Assembly (NCBI GenBank): GCA_964017195.1
Contig: OZ024900.1
Span: forward strand, 27,832,441-27,896,440
Length of the DNA: 64,000 bases
Reading direction: 5' to 3'
DNA from: Siderastrea radians
Taxonomy: Eukaryota > Cnidaria > Anthozoa > Scleractinia > Rhizangiidae
The position numbers and the translations under genes are program-made. Shown here piece after piece: positions 50,701 through 61,961 of the stretch (its first letter is position 1; every line of letters begins with the position of its first letter). Under the pieces are notes generated by a model, which made no database searches, was not told the origin of the DNA, and was given only the letters and a program-made list of their open reading frames with translations.

Positions 50701-51330
50701 ATTTCTTCACAGAATATTACCTAGAAACTTGTTTCTAACAAAAATTGGCATCAAACGAGACCCAAACTGTTCTTTCTGCAGCAATACGCCTGAAAATCTG
50801 ATTCACCTTTTCTGGCATTGTACCAAAGTCAAACTTTTTTGGAAAACTTTGATAAACTTCTGGACTTTGAATTAATCCCTCGAAACTACCCGAAAGATAT
50901 CGCAGTTCTTTTGGGCCTAGGGCCAGACACCTCTAAATTCTCTCTTCAATTTAACTTTTGCTTTCTTTTTGTGAGACACTACATATTGTGCTGTAAGACC
51001 AGTAATAAGATCCCCAACTTAAAAATGTTTTTGACGGTCTTTAAATCACAATTTAATACGGAATCCTATAAACTAGGCTAAAAGAGCTCGAAGAAATGGG
51101 ATCCTTTAACTCCCCTCCTCAATTCTATTTAGTCTCTTAAGTAGTGTAGTACTTGGGTGCACCAGCTCATATCGTATTTGCGCTGCTCTTACATATGGCT
51201 AGTACTCCCAAGTACTTCTTCTTGTCTCATACATTTTTTAGCAAATATTTTTATGAAGGGACTTTCCCTTACTCACAAGCTATTTTTATTATCCAATTAA
51301 AAAGCTGACATTTTGCTTCAAAAAATTTGA
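50701..51330 (+). mobile_element. LINE 3' fragment, identical to 61326-61955
   Basis: Starts mid-gene right after the gap and reads the zf-RVT region (CSFCSNTPENLIHLFWHC) and the C terminus ending ESYKLG. It is the same LINE end as at 61326-61955, with one difference noticed (A at 51048, C at 61673). Confidence 0.8.
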
Positions 51331-51336
51331 AACTTT

Positions 51337-52452
51337 TTACAGAAACGATTTGTGAAAAAGCGATACGATTTGTGAAATTGTTGATACTGATTGTAAGTTC
51401 TTGAATGGTATCCAACTATTACAGCTATCATTATAACCTCTCCATTTAACTAAAGCCTGTTTCTTTTTGTAGTCTCTCTTACTTACTTTTTCAATTCTGA
51501 ATACGTCTTTTCCGGCTTTCAGTAATTCAGGCTCATAGAAAGATCCTTTTATCTCTTCATTATTTAAGTCTTTTATTTTGCAAGTGATCGGGTTTGTGTA
51601 TTGAATTTTATCTACAGTGAATATTTCTTCAGTCCAATTAGGAGTGTAACCTTTGTCGAATGTTTTTCTTTTGTATTTCGATATTCTGACTTTATCACTT
51701 ATTTTACATTTTGGTTTTGTTGCTAATAGTTTTAAATTACCATGTAGATTAAAATACACGGTTCCTTGATTCTTTTTGTTTGATGCTTCTGTAGGTGTCA
51801 TTTTTATATGTGATTGCTTTGTGGTATTGTATTGATTAACTACGTTGTCTAGTTTGTCGTAGTAGACTGAATTGTTCTTAGTGGTAAACATTTTCCACAT
51901 TTTATTCTTCATCTTTTTATTCCATCTTTCAACCACACTGGATTTTTGTTCATTTTCAGTTGAGTATAGATTTATTTTGTGTTTATCTAACAATTTCTTC
52001 AGATCTTTGTTGTAAAATTCTATACCTTTATCAGTCCATAAATATTCAGGCTTTCTACCTTCTTTCAATATTGTCTCGAATGCTTCAGTTACTGAATTTC
52101 TGCTCTTATTTTTTAAGGGTTTAATCCAACCATATTTATTGAATACATCTATAACCATAAGTAAATATTTAAAGCCTTTATTGAATTTGGCTAAAAGCTG
52201 CATATCAATGAGATCTGAAGTCCACATTTCGTCAATATTATTTACAATGACATGCCGCCGAGTGAAGTTCCGCTTTATGGGTTTGTGTAGTTCATCTGCT
52301 AATTGCTCTTGGGAACTTATTTTTTCACCTGGCGGCTTTTTACGTTTTTTGACAACACCAAGACCGAGTTTACGTTTTGTGTTGATAATATTCCTAGAAC
52401 CCCAATGACTGCATTGCCTCTGTTTGTAAGGAATTTGATCTAAAGCTTTCAC
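51337..52452 (-). CDS. retrovirus-type integrase with chromodomain, second Polinton lineage
   Basis: The 371-codon frame contains the rve core with Asp80 (MWTSDLIDMQ), Asp141 (LWTDKGIEF) and Glu175 (SSVVERWNKKM). An SH3-like basic region and a C-terminal chromodomain follow (VFRIEKVSKRD and ALVKWRGYNDSCNSWI). The frame begins with GTG. Directly before it, in the same frame, a single TAG (52453-52455) separates it from a PLA2 region, so the ancestral product was probably a PLA2-integrase fusion. Codon use is AT-rich, unlike the element at 23996. An identical copy lies at 61962-63077. Confidence 0.9.
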   Translation of the reverse strand: MKALDQIPYKQRQCSHWGSRNIINTKRKLGLGVVKKRKKPPGEKISSQEQLADELHKPIKRNFTRRHVIVNNIDEMWTSDLIDMQLLAKFNKGFKYLLMVIDVFNKYGWIKPLKNKSRNSVTEAFETILKEGRKPEYLWTDKGIEFYNKDLKKLLDKHKINLYSTENEQKSSVVERWNKKMKNKMWKMFTTKNNSVYYDKLDNVVNQYNTTKQSHIKMTPTEASNKKNQGTVYFNLHGNLKLLATKPKCKISDKVRISKYKRKTFDKGYTPNWTEEIFTVDKIQYTNPITCKIKDLNNEEIKGSFYEPELLKAGKDVFRIEKVSKRDYKKKQALVKWRGYNDSCNSWIPFKNLQSVSTISQIVSLFHKSFL

Positions 52453-52850
52453 CTATTTTTGATCCGCTTTATGTTTACACTCCTTATTATTTCCACATAC
52501 TGAATAATCAGCATCATGTTGCATAGCAACGGCATCAATTGGTCCTGTTGGTTCTTGATATATTTCAAGTACTTCTCCTGTATCTGGATCATATTTAAGT
52601 TGGGATTCTAATGGATTATAGGGTCCAAGGTAGTTGAATCCTGGAGGAACGAATCCTTTTTTTGGTTTAGGTAATTTTCCTATTGCTTTATGGATATCTA
52701 TTCCTGCTCCATCTAAATCTTTTCTATCAGTTTTATATTATTTGTTGGGTCTTATTTTATTTGATAATTTATCTAATGCTTTCGATCCTGCTTCATGGAT
52801 ATATGGTGTTGCTTTTTCTATTCCATAATCGATAACTTTTTTGGTAATTT
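52453..52850 (-). pseudogene. PLA2-like region in frame with the integrase, second lineage
   Basis: The minus-strand frame reads VIDYGIEKATPYIHEAGSKA, hits a TAA (52738-52740), then continues in the same frame with KKGFVPPGFNYLGPYNPLES and AMQHDADYSVCG. The latter pair are the calcium-loop and His-Asp motifs of a parvovirus-type phospholipase A2. It ends at the TAG (52453-52455) before the integrase. The frame upstream at 52818-53111 probably belongs to the same protein. Two in-frame stops make it a pseudogene. An identical stretch lies at 63078-63475. Confidence 0.75.
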
Positions 52851-53111
52851 TTTATTTCTTAAATCTTCTGAACCACAATATCTCCCCATTTCTAATGATT
52901 TTTTGGCTAACCAAGGAAGACCTTGTTTATATAACATATCTACACCAACTTCTGCTATGTCCTTTCCAATACCTGTACCTCTTTTGTAGTATTTTACATT
53001 ATCTGTCACTCCTTTTAAAGCTTGACTTCCTAGTAATTTGAAAACACCAGACCAAGAAGCTGTTGGATTAACAACCATTGCTGCACCTTCTGCTATTTTA
53101 TGTGAATGCAC
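52818..53111 (-). CDS. core-type protein fragment with the QALKG motif, second lineage
   Basis: The 97-codon frame contains VFKLLGSQALKGVTDNVKYY and LYKQGLPWLAKKSLEMG. The QALKGVTDNV motif corresponds to QALKGITDNV in the small basic protein at 39181-39504 of the complete Polinton. The frame probably leads into the PLA2 region after a frameshift. Identical copy at 63443-63736. Confidence 0.55.
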   Translation of the reverse strand: MHSHKIAEGAAMVVNPTASWSGVFKLLGSQALKGVTDNVKYYKRGTGIGKDIAEVGVDMLYKQGLPWLAKKSLEMGRYCGSEDLRNKKLPKKLSIME

Positions 53112-53908
53112 CTCCTGTCTGTCTTTTTACAAATTTGTTTTTTTTTAATTCCACACTCAGCACAAGTACAGAAAAACATTAACCTTCCATGTTTAGTATT
53201 TGTGTATCCTGATGGTTCTACACATTCTGTCTCTTTTTCTTGTTTTTTTGTTTTACACAATAGCTTTTCATATATTATATGTAAGATTGAGATTTGTTTA
53301 AAATCCTGGAAAAGTAAAATCTGATTTTTTTGTCCATCCCTTTTCTCTTGCAAATTTTGTGTAAGAACCTTTATAACCATTTTGCTTGGCTTTTTTGTAT
53401 TCTTCCTTGTAACGTTTTACCATTGCTTTTGCTTCTTCCTCAGACACATTATTGGATTTGAATGAATCTTTCAATAATTTGAACCCCTTTTTAAAATCAA
53501 CATGCCATGGAGAACCCGCCACACCAGATTTTAATCCCTTATCAATTAACTTATCAACGAATCCAGATCCTTTTTTGTTTTTTACAAATTTAGTTTTTTT
53601 TGTTCCACATTCAGCACAAGTACAAAAATGCATTAACCTTCCATTTTTTGCTGTTTTATATCCAGAGGGCTCAACACACTCTGTTTTTTTTTGGTTTTAC
53701 ACAATAAGATTTCATCTATCCTTACATGAAATGAGGTTGGATAAATAATAAAATTATTTAAAATTGGTTCTACACACTGTCTGCTTTTTTTTGTTTCACA
53801 CAGTAGCTTTTCATACATATACATATATATTAGTATATGACGTGTTTCTTCTTGGCAGTAGTGACAGAATTTTTTAACCATATAATATAGGTTCGATAAA
53901 TCAGACAT
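53093..53908 (-). pseudogene. Cys-rich duplicated region, second lineage
   Basis: Three minus-strand frames share blocks. KKFCHYCQEETRH opens the first (53908-53633). EKLLCETKK, EILLCKTKKK and EKLLCKTKKQEKE recur about 300-500 bp apart. FCTCAECGTKKTKF and FCTCAECGIKKKQI recur at about 53630 and 53170. This looks like an internal tandem duplication of a zinc-ribbon coding unit, followed by a Lys-rich helical part (EEEAKAMVKRYKEEYKKAK). Frame breaks separate the units. The first ATG overlaps the protease stop. Function unknown. Confidence 0.5.
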
Positions 53909-53910
53909 TT

Positions 53911-54427
53911 TTGAAGTATTTTGTTATAAAGTTTTCATTTGCAATCATATCTGTCATACTAAATGGTTTCAAAATATCATAAAAATCTTTTCCTGATTTC
54001 CATTGGTGTAGAACATAGATACAAAAATATCCACACTTTTTATATCTTGGTACTGGCTTGTGTTGTATAGTACTTCCAGTTTATCCTTTTTTGCTCTTAT
54101 TTCAAATTCTTTCGGATAATGCATACCAAAAGAGTCAAAATACCAGAGTGTATGTTTATCAGCTGGCATACAACAGACCCAATGTGTACCTATATTTTTT
54201 AACTCATCCAAATTTATTATACAAGGAGAGTGTTTTTTAGGCATATGTTCATCTCTTTTGTAAATGCCAGTAATTGGAATGTCTAGATAATCACACCAAT
54301 TTATCAGATCGAAGTTGCTTAATGGTTTATTGATAAATTTCAGTTTTTTTTTTGGTACAGACAATCCATGTCCACGCATATCTTCCCAAGTTCCAAAAAA
54401 TGGACGTGGTGGCTTATAAGGCAGCAA
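53911..54427 (-). pseudogene. adenovirus-type cysteine protease, second lineage, frameshifted
   Basis: The frame open from 54427 carries the His of NIGTHWVCCM and the Asp of LWYFDSFGM. The catalytic Cys-Gly pair (Cys codon at 54033-54035) is in a neighbouring frame beyond a short A/T homopolymer (54037-54041). In that frame the protein continues to a TGA at about 53911. One indel therefore removes the nucleophile. The gene order (core genes, then protease) resembles the complete Polinton. Confidence 0.75.
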
Positions 54428-54469
54428 TTTTGGTACATTACCTCCTTGACTTATTGGTGGTTGTTTTTT

Positions 54470-54893
54470 ATCGGTCTTTTGTATACATTTACATATTGTG
54501 TTGGTTTTCGTGGGACGGCCAAACCCTCACCTTTTCCTCCTCCCATAATTGTTTTAGCTATTGGATCTCCAGCTGCTGCTGCTGCTTGATATTTTTCTTT
54601 CATTTTATTTCTTATCTTTTTCGGAACAGTTGCTCTATATATTTGTCCGAATAAATTTCCTCCAAGATCTATTACTTTTCTGATTTGCTAATTTGAATAT
54701 CTGCACCTGTTCCATTTGATTTTGCTTTGTTTAAATGATTTATCTGTGTTTTTGTTAACAATAATTCATGTGGTCCTGTTAACTCTTTATTACTCAATCT
54801 TATCGTAATTGCAGCATTATCGTTTAAAGCTTTACTTAGTTTTTTCATCTCTCCTTCGGATAGACTTACTTTATGTGGAAAATAAGTTGTCAT
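54470..54893 (-). pseudogene. core-type protein(s), second lineage, probable frameshift
   Basis: The first frame (54893-54672) reads MTTYFPHKVSLSEGEMKKLS and ELLLTKTQINHLNKAKSNG. A second, shifted frame (about 54668-54470) reads DLGGNLFGQIYRATVPKK and IAKTIMGGGKGEG. The first half resembles a family of small basic proteins that I remember from cnidarian Polinton-like loci, in which a Gly-Gly site follows the TKTQ helix. One frameshift may have split a single gene. The GGG motif is a candidate protease site. Confidence 0.5.
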
Positions 54894-54922
54894 ATTTAAT
54901 ATATAATAAAAGTTAGATTAAT

Positions 54923-56220
54923 TTAAGCGTTAGTGAGTAGTTTATTGGATTCTGTGTATAATTCAATCTCCTTTTCATGTAGAACAAGGGCGTTGATTGT
55001 GTAATTTGTAGCATTAGCACCTGATAGTTCATAACTAAATGTCAGTGCAACAGTTGAATTTTTCACATCATCTTCCTGATTTCTCAAATCGAAATATATA
55101 ATTCCAAACAAATTTCTGAAGTTAGCTCTATCTATAAGAGAACCTGATAATGTGTCATTGTATGCATTATTGTATTTCATCAAATTCCGGTATAATCTGC
55201 TCTCTTCTTCAGATGTTAATTCTATATTAGGATATAAAATTGAGTTATTAACTTCAAGTTGTGCACGAGAGAATACTCTGTTGTTTGCTCCTATGCTGAA
55301 TGTTTTGAATGTGTATGCATTTTGTTCTTGATTGTTATAAGAAGCTGTTGGGACAACCCAGGTAAAAACATGCCTAGGTCGACGAATTCCTGTTGATATT
55401 CTGAAATATGAGTTAATACTTGCAGTTGGTATAGTCTCCATATGATTTCTCAAATATGTCCATGCTTTTGGTTTGAGATATTCACTCACATATTTTTGCA
55501 TACCAGCACCATTAAAAATGACTTTGGGGCACCATAAACGGAATTTTGTTAGAATTACTTTACAATCAGCTGCAGCCGCATTTTTAAAAATGATATCATT
55601 ATCATTTGTCAGTTTTAAGAAGGATGTTTAATTTGATGTTTGGATGTAGATTATTTTTGAATGCTTTGAAATATGAATACTGATTTAGAGGTAATGAAAA
55701 TATATTTACTGCAACATTGTCAGTCAGAATTTTCCTACGTCCATATCCAGCATTATATAAAGCTTGTGCTGACCTGGGTTCAGCAGTACCTGTATTTGTA
55801 TCAGGATAGAAAATTGATCTGTACCAATTGAATCACTATAAGGTTTGGTATAGTCTAAGTGTGTAAGGAGATTAGCAGTCTCGTTAGCTCTTACGTTGTT
55901 GTATACTGTGATTCCATTGCTTCAACTTGAATCTCTCTAATGAATGTGTTGTCATTTGTTGTTGTAACAAATTGATTGGCATTACCAGTACCTGCCACAC
56001 CAGCAGTTGGATCAGCAAGTGTAGCCATTTTGAACCCTATTTCAAAATATGGATTGTACCAATCGATTGGATTTGCTTCACTTGTATTATCAACAACAAA
56101 TAGATAATTATCTTTCACTTGTCGATTGTTGTTTGCAACGTTATCATTGAGTGGTGTTTGTAGATCATAATAATTATACTCGTAACGTTTTACTAGTTCT
56201 GGACTTGTAAAAGAATTCAT
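54923..56220 (-). pseudogene. double-jelly-roll major capsid protein, second lineage, frameshifted
   Basis: The N-terminal frame (56220-55891) begins MNSFTSPELVKRYEYNYYDL and DNYLFVVDNTSEANPIDWYN. The C-terminal frame (55501-54923) contains STGIRRPRHVFTWVVPTASY and FGIIYFDLRNQEDDVKNS. Between them (55502-55890) recognisable sequence continues through at least three frame changes. Total span of about 430 codons fits a capsid protein. It is clearly diverged from the capsid gene at 34944. Confidence 0.8.
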
Positions 56221-56277
56221 TATATTATTAGTTTAGATAAATTAACTTTTTAGTTTAAAAAATCAACATATATATTT

Positions 56278-57087
56278 CTACAGGTTGGTATCTATGTTTT
56301 CTACCAGCGGCTTTTTTAGAAGTTTCATAATTTCATCACCTGCAATTTCAGGCATTCTAATTTCTTCCACAATCTTTTCATTTTTTATTTGTTGTTTTGG
56401 TGTTTCCTGTTTTATTTCTTCTCTTATTTCTTGATTCGAATCTTTCCATAAAAGATGTTGAGGATCTAATTGAAATGGCAGTCCTCTTGTTTTCGTATTT
56501 GCAGGTGTACTGTAGAGAATATTGGTTCTTTGTCCTGAAACTATCGAATCATTTAATAGAGAACATTTGAAATATAAATTGTCTATATTGTTGGAAATAT
56601 TTGGTAAATTATCTCCATAAGAACTTGCTTTTAAAACTTTTTTATCAAAATCAATTAGAATATTAAAATTACCACTATTTGCCAAATCTATCCAATAGCT
56701 CTCATTCAATGTAATGAATACTTAATAATTTGTGAAAGCTAATTCAATGTTTATACCATATTCATCATTATCTTCTGATATTGTTCCAATTTCAGATTTT
56801 ATAAAAGAATTTATATCATCATAATCATAAATACCTGGAATAAAACGTATATCTACCCAATTTGCACCCTTGTCTTTTGATATTTTCAAAATGTTGTTAT
56901 TATATTCCGGTCTTAAATTGAAACAACTTGCTGTCATACTTAAATGTGCTAATGCTAGATAATAACTTGTGTTACTATTTAATTGAAGCTCAGGATTGAA
57001 CCTTGTAACAAAATTATTAGCACGATTATTTACATTCTGTTTTTTACCATCTGTACTGCTGAATATTAATACTCTTTCAATATCCAT
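56278..57087 (-). pseudogene. minor capsid-like protein, second lineage, one in-frame stop
   Basis: Two stretches in one frame (57087-56725 and 56721-56278) are separated by a TAA at 56722-56724. The N terminus (RVLIFSSTDGKKQNVNNRAN, YLALAHLSMTAS) and the block LYFKCSLLNDSIVSGQRTNI correspond in position and pattern to copies A and B at 29851 and 30905. It lies immediately before the capsid gene on its strand. Identity as a capsid vertex protein is inference. Confidence 0.6.
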
Positions 57088-57349
57088 ATAGTATTAGTTA
57101 GACAAATCTATTTGATGTATTTTTTTATAAAGAGCTATCATGGGAACTGTAACAGCCTCCTTTGTCTTACAACATTTCTAGATTGTGAAGGATTTGCAAC
57201 AGCTGCTTCCAGAAACTGCAAATAAATGGGCGTTCTTATTTTAAGTTCACCAAGAACAACTTCCCATGTAAATTTTGCCAAGTCATCGGGTTATGACTTT
57301 CTCAACACAGATGGGGTTGATAAGGAACACAATCCAATTATTTCTGAAG

Positions 57350-58229
57350 TAACCTCTTATATAGCTTTGCATATTAGGTATAAAATTTCTTTCTTTACAT
57401 CTGGTGTTGCAACAACTGCCCTTGTCATGGTAGGAATGTCACCCAAAGCAAGTTGCCTTCCATATCTTTCAAAGCTCGAAGTAAGCTTTACAACTCTCGA
57501 AGGAGAATTTGGATATTGAATCACCACTGAGAAAAATGACAAAAAAATGTTCTATTGAAATAAGACGCAAACAGCTTTCTTAGCTGTTTGCTTAACCAAT
57601 ACCCCACAAATTGTGATCAAGTTTAAACAAAGGAAACTGGTTGATATATGCTGATGATACATTACTTATTTTATTCTCGAACCTGTGTATCATTCTAAAA
57701 CAGAATAAGGGTACTTACAGAAACAGCAGAAACATCAGATTCGTCCGGCCATGATAAAGTTTTGGGTGGATTTTTCGGTCGATGTCAAAAAGGGAATAGG
57801 TTGAGCAGAGTCGATAGTTTCGCTGAAAACTAGGGCTTTTTGTTTGCTGCGAGATTGGTTGCTGGAGTCTTTACTTTGTCTTTTGACCGATTCGATTCCA
57901 CAGTCCACTGCCAGCCTCTCTTTCGATAAGGCAAATTGCTCTCTTATTGCAAGTACCTTTTTCACAACGTTTTCGTTGCTTCTAACACAGTTCTTACAGA
58001 TAATTCCATTTGAACAGCTTTCTCTTTCGAGCTTCACGCCTACGAGGATTTCCAAATTCATGCAAGCTGGTGATTTAGCGAGGCCAGTAAAAAGCCTTCG
58101 GCGAAAACTCAAATCTAAAATATATTCTGCACACAAGATGCAAGTTCCCTCCTTTGATTTTGGAGAAAGACTGACCCGGGAAACAGTTTTCGTTGGGGTC
58201 AGATCATCTCCATCCATCGCGAAGCACAC
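57350..58229 (-). pseudogene. Cys-rich N-terminal region of a DUF6589-like gene (two exon-like frames)
   Basis: The frame at 58229-57735 has CILCAEYI and CSNGIICKNCVRSNENVVKK, a four-Cys zinc-binding layout. A second frame (57542-57357) reads VKLTSSFERYGRQLALGD and VVATPDVKKEILYLICKAI, which I associate with the region that follows in DUF6589-type proteins. The C-terminal part of the family is at 49790-50500 on the same strand, on the other side of the second Polinton fragment. The gene may therefore have been split by that insertion. Weakly supported. Confidence 0.4.
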
Positions 58230-58405
58230 TGTTTATTTCAACCGGGAGTCAAAACTTACGTCACGAACACCCCAGGAACAATTTGTTTTCGCGCCATTAT
58301 GCAGATTGAATTCAATCTTCTGCAGACGGTACAAGTCGACTAGGGACTTACGTCGCTCGCTCTCGCTCGCTTCGCGAACGTTCCTCACGCCTTCGGCGCT
58401 CTCTC

Positions 58406-61400
58406 ATGGCGCTCTCTCGCGATCGACTTGTGGGCAAGTCTAGAGGCCTTGGGAATAACACTAGAAGAAGAGAAACCTTTAATTGGCTGAGGTCCAAACA
58501 TTTCTCCATCTACTTGCTTCAAGAAGTCCATTGTTCAGAAAAAATGAAACACCTATGGGCCGCAGAATGGGGCTACAAATGTCTTTTTAGTTCCTGGTCA
58601 AGTACTAAAGCAGGCGTAGGTATTCTCTTCAATTACAACTTTGAGCTTCAAATCATAAAAAGTGATATTGATCCGGGAGGTTGTTATATAATATGTGATT
58701 TAAAAGCAAATGGAAAATACATAACCTTGGTAAAAGTTTATGTCCCAAATGAAGATGATCCAAACTTCTTTAAATCTCTCGCTGAAAATGTCGAAGATTT
58801 TCAAAAGGATGAAATCGTAATTGGAGGCGATTTCAACCTCGTCCTAGACATAGAGAAAGATAAGAAAAGAAATTTAGTGTAGGCTAGATTTCTTCTTGGT
58901 AAGCCAAAGTTTTATGAGTAATGTTTCCTCCGCGAACATCCTACCTGGCTTTAAAACCAATCATTCAATGATAACACTAAACATTTCCTTACACTCAAAT
59001 CCAAGGGGTAGAGGATTTTGGAAACTGAATACATCACTCTTATCGTGTGAAACCTTCTATAAAAACCTTTACACATCTCAAGGTAACACAATGCCGCCAG
59101 AAAACGAATCCTTTGAACTTGTGAATGATACTTTACTGAACCATAACGACTCCGCGAGCTATGAAGGTCTTTTAACTGAAAAAGAATGATCAGACTGGTT
59201 TCCTAAAAGGAAGATTTATTGGAGAAAATATAAGACTGATTGATAGTATTATAAACTACACTTCACAGCAAAACATCACAGGTCTGTTGCTCTTTATAGA
59301 CTTAAAAAAAGCTTTTGACTCTCTCGAATGGTCGTTTGTCAATCGCTCGCTTGAATACTTGGGTTTTGGTCCTTCCCCAATAAACTGGGTTCGAACGTTT
59401 TATAATAACATTGAAAGTTGTATTTCAAACAATGGTTGGTCGAGTAACTTCTTCAAACTACAAAGAGGTGCCAGGAAAGGCTGCCCTATTTTGCCGTATC
59501 TTTTTATTCTATCGATAGAAATTTTAGGGAAAGTAATCAGGGCTAATGATAGCATTAAAGGAAATTTCTGTTAATAGCATGGAAATCAAAATAAGCCAAT
59601 ACGCGGACGACACAACCTTAATCCTAAACGGTACCCAAGAGTCCTTGTCCGCTGCCCTTGATACGATTGATAGTTTCGGCATTTGGTCGGGCCTTAGACT
59701 CAATGACATAAAGAGGCATGAAGAGGATGACTGAGTGAGTATGGATTGGATCAATGGCGGGTAAGAAGGAAAAACTTCTCCCCGAAAAGAATTTTAATTG
59801 GCCAGAAAATAGAGTGAAAGCCCTTGGTGTTTGGATTTCTACGGACCCAAATGTAACATTGAATCTGAATTACATTGAGAAAGTGGACAAAGTTAGAAAT
59901 GTCCTAAGCTGTTGGAATTATCGACGATTAACTTTAATTGGTAAAATCCAAGTTATCAAGAGCTTGGCTGCATCTCAACTCACATATATTTTAACACCAC
60001 TAGCGACAACCCAAAGATTGTCAGAGAGATAAATGACATTTTCTATTGTTTTCTATGGAACAACAAAGGTGATAAGATTAAGCGAACCGTGTTGATAAAC
60101 GACTATAACAAAGGAGGCCTAAAAATGATTGATTTGTCTTTGTTTAATAAATCGCTGAAGATTACGTGGATCCGCAAATATCTTGATTTTTCGAACCGCA
60201 GAAAATGGAAAAAATTTGTCGAACTTGAACTTGGAAAATATGGCGGCAGTCTAATTTTTAAGGGTAGTCTAAATAAGGCCGACTCCCTCAAGGCAATTCC
60301 CGTAAAGAGCATTTTCTTATGAGAGCTACTAGATCTATGGCCAGAAGTCAACTTTGATGATGTCATAAAAACCAACCAACAATTCTTTGAGCAGCCATTG
60401 TGGCCGACTCCTTAATAAGGGTTGATAACAAACCGGTATTCGACAAACAACTCTTCCTTCATGGAATATTAAAAGTAAAAGATTTAATGAAGGAAACATG
60501 CAACTTTCTTTCTCTCGAAGATTTTATTGAAACATATAAAATACAGAAAACAAACCATTGAAATATTTTGGACTGGCATCTGCCCTTAGACATTTCTATA
60601 AAGAAAATAAATAAAGTGAAACAAGAAACTTGTCTCTCTCAAAAGCTCTTCACCAGTAAAAAGTCAATTAAAATGGAACAAGTAAATGAATATATGAAAT
60701 AATCATATATTTGAACTGCGGATAAAGATTATTAAAGAATTTTGATTATTTCATATATTCATATTCATTTCTCCATCCACGGGATAAATATGAACTCACA
60801 ATTGACCAGCTCCCAGTTGGCTTGATAGCTCAGTTGGTTAGAGCGCTGGACTGGTATCGCAGAGGTCATGGGTTCGATTCCCGTTCAAGCCTGAATTTTT
60901 TCAGGTTTCTTTTCAACTGCTTAAGTTGAAACACCTTCACTGCGATGATCTTCATATAATTCTATCTTTATCTGCAGTTCAAATATATGATTATTTCATA
61001 TATTTATATTCATTTCTCCATCTACGGGATAAATACGAACTCACAATTGACCAGCTCCCAGTTGGCTTGATAGCTCAGTTGGTTAGAGCGCTGCACCAGT
61101 ATCGCACAGGTCATGGGTTCGATTCCCGTTCAAGCCTGAATTTTTTCAGGTTTCTTCTTTTCAACTGCTTAAGTTGAAACACCTTCACTGCAGTGATGTT
61201 CATATAATTCTAAAATGGAACAGTAACATCGCTTCCGACGAAGGGCAGACTGCTGATTGGAAAACCGCTTATGGTTTGGCAGTCAAGTGCACAAAAAGTA
61301 TGACACTCATTAACTTCCAGTACAGATTTCTTCACAGAATATTACCTAGAAACTTGTTTCTAACAAAAATTGGCATCAAACGAGACCCAAACTGTTCTTT

Positions 61401-61955
61401 CTGCAGCAATACGCCTGAAAATCTGATTCACCTTTTCTGGCATTGTACCAAAGTCAAACTTTTTTGGAAAACTTTGATAAACTTCTGGACTTTGAATTAA
61501 TCCCTCGAAACTACCCGAAAGATATCGCAGTTCTTTTGGGCCTAGGGCCAGACACCTCTAAATTCTCTCTTCAATTTAACTTTTGCTTTCTTTTTGTGAG
61601 ACACTACATATTGTGCTGTAAGACCAGTAATAAGATCCCCAACTTAAAAATGTTTTTGACGGTCTTTAAATCCCAATTTAATACGGAATCCTATAAACTA
61701 GGCTAAAAGAGCTCGAAGAAATGGGATCCTTTAACTCCCCTCCTCAATTCTATTTAGTCTCTTAAGTAGTGTAGTACTTGGGTGCACCAGCTCATATCGT
61801 ATTTGCGCTGCTCTTACATATGGCTAGTACTCCCAAGTACTTCTTCTTGTCTCATACATTTTTTAGCAAATATTTTTATGAAGGGACTTTCCCTTACTCA
61901 CAAGCTATTTTTATTATCCAATTAAAAAGCTGACATTTTGCTTCAAAAAATTTGA
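58406..61955 (+). mobile_element. L1/Tx1-like LINE, decayed, with SINE insertions
   Basis: Order on the plus strand: apurinic-type endonuclease (58406-58882; LQEVHCSEKMKHLW, GGDFNLVL); reverse transcriptase (about 59190-59734; LLFIDLKKAFDSLEWSF, GCPILPYLFILSIEI and the YADD box in ISQYADDTTLIL); connecting regions to 60322; the zf-RVT region (61174-61500; CSFCSNTPENLIHLFWHC); and a C terminus ending ESYKLG at about 61706. Stops and frame changes are numerous. Two tRNA-derived SINE copies lie between the RT and the C-terminal part. Confidence 0.85.
60687..61200 (+). repeat. two tandem tRNA-derived SINE copies plus inverted tail
   Basis: tRNA-like heads at 60819-60892 and 61064-61137 have GGCTTGA/TCAAGCC ends, GATAGCTCAGTTGGTTAGAG (A box) and GGTTCGATTCC (B box). 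Each is followed by CTGAATTTTTTCAGG and a shared tail with ACTGCTTAAGTTGAAACACC. The units repeat with a 245-bp period and include a common upstream stretch (CTCACAATTGACCAGCTCCC). Part of the tail appears inverted at 60687-60735. These are SINEs, not functional tRNA genes, because the anticodon arms are irregular. Confidence 0.75.
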
Positions 61956-61961
61956 AACTTT

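Noticed and set aside
49673..50710. 345-codon frame running through the N gap
   Set aside because: N bases are not sequence; only the part left of the gap (to 50500) can be judged.
60819..61137. Two functional tRNA genes
   Set aside because: The tRNA-like heads have irregular anticodon arms and are attached to a shared SINE body.
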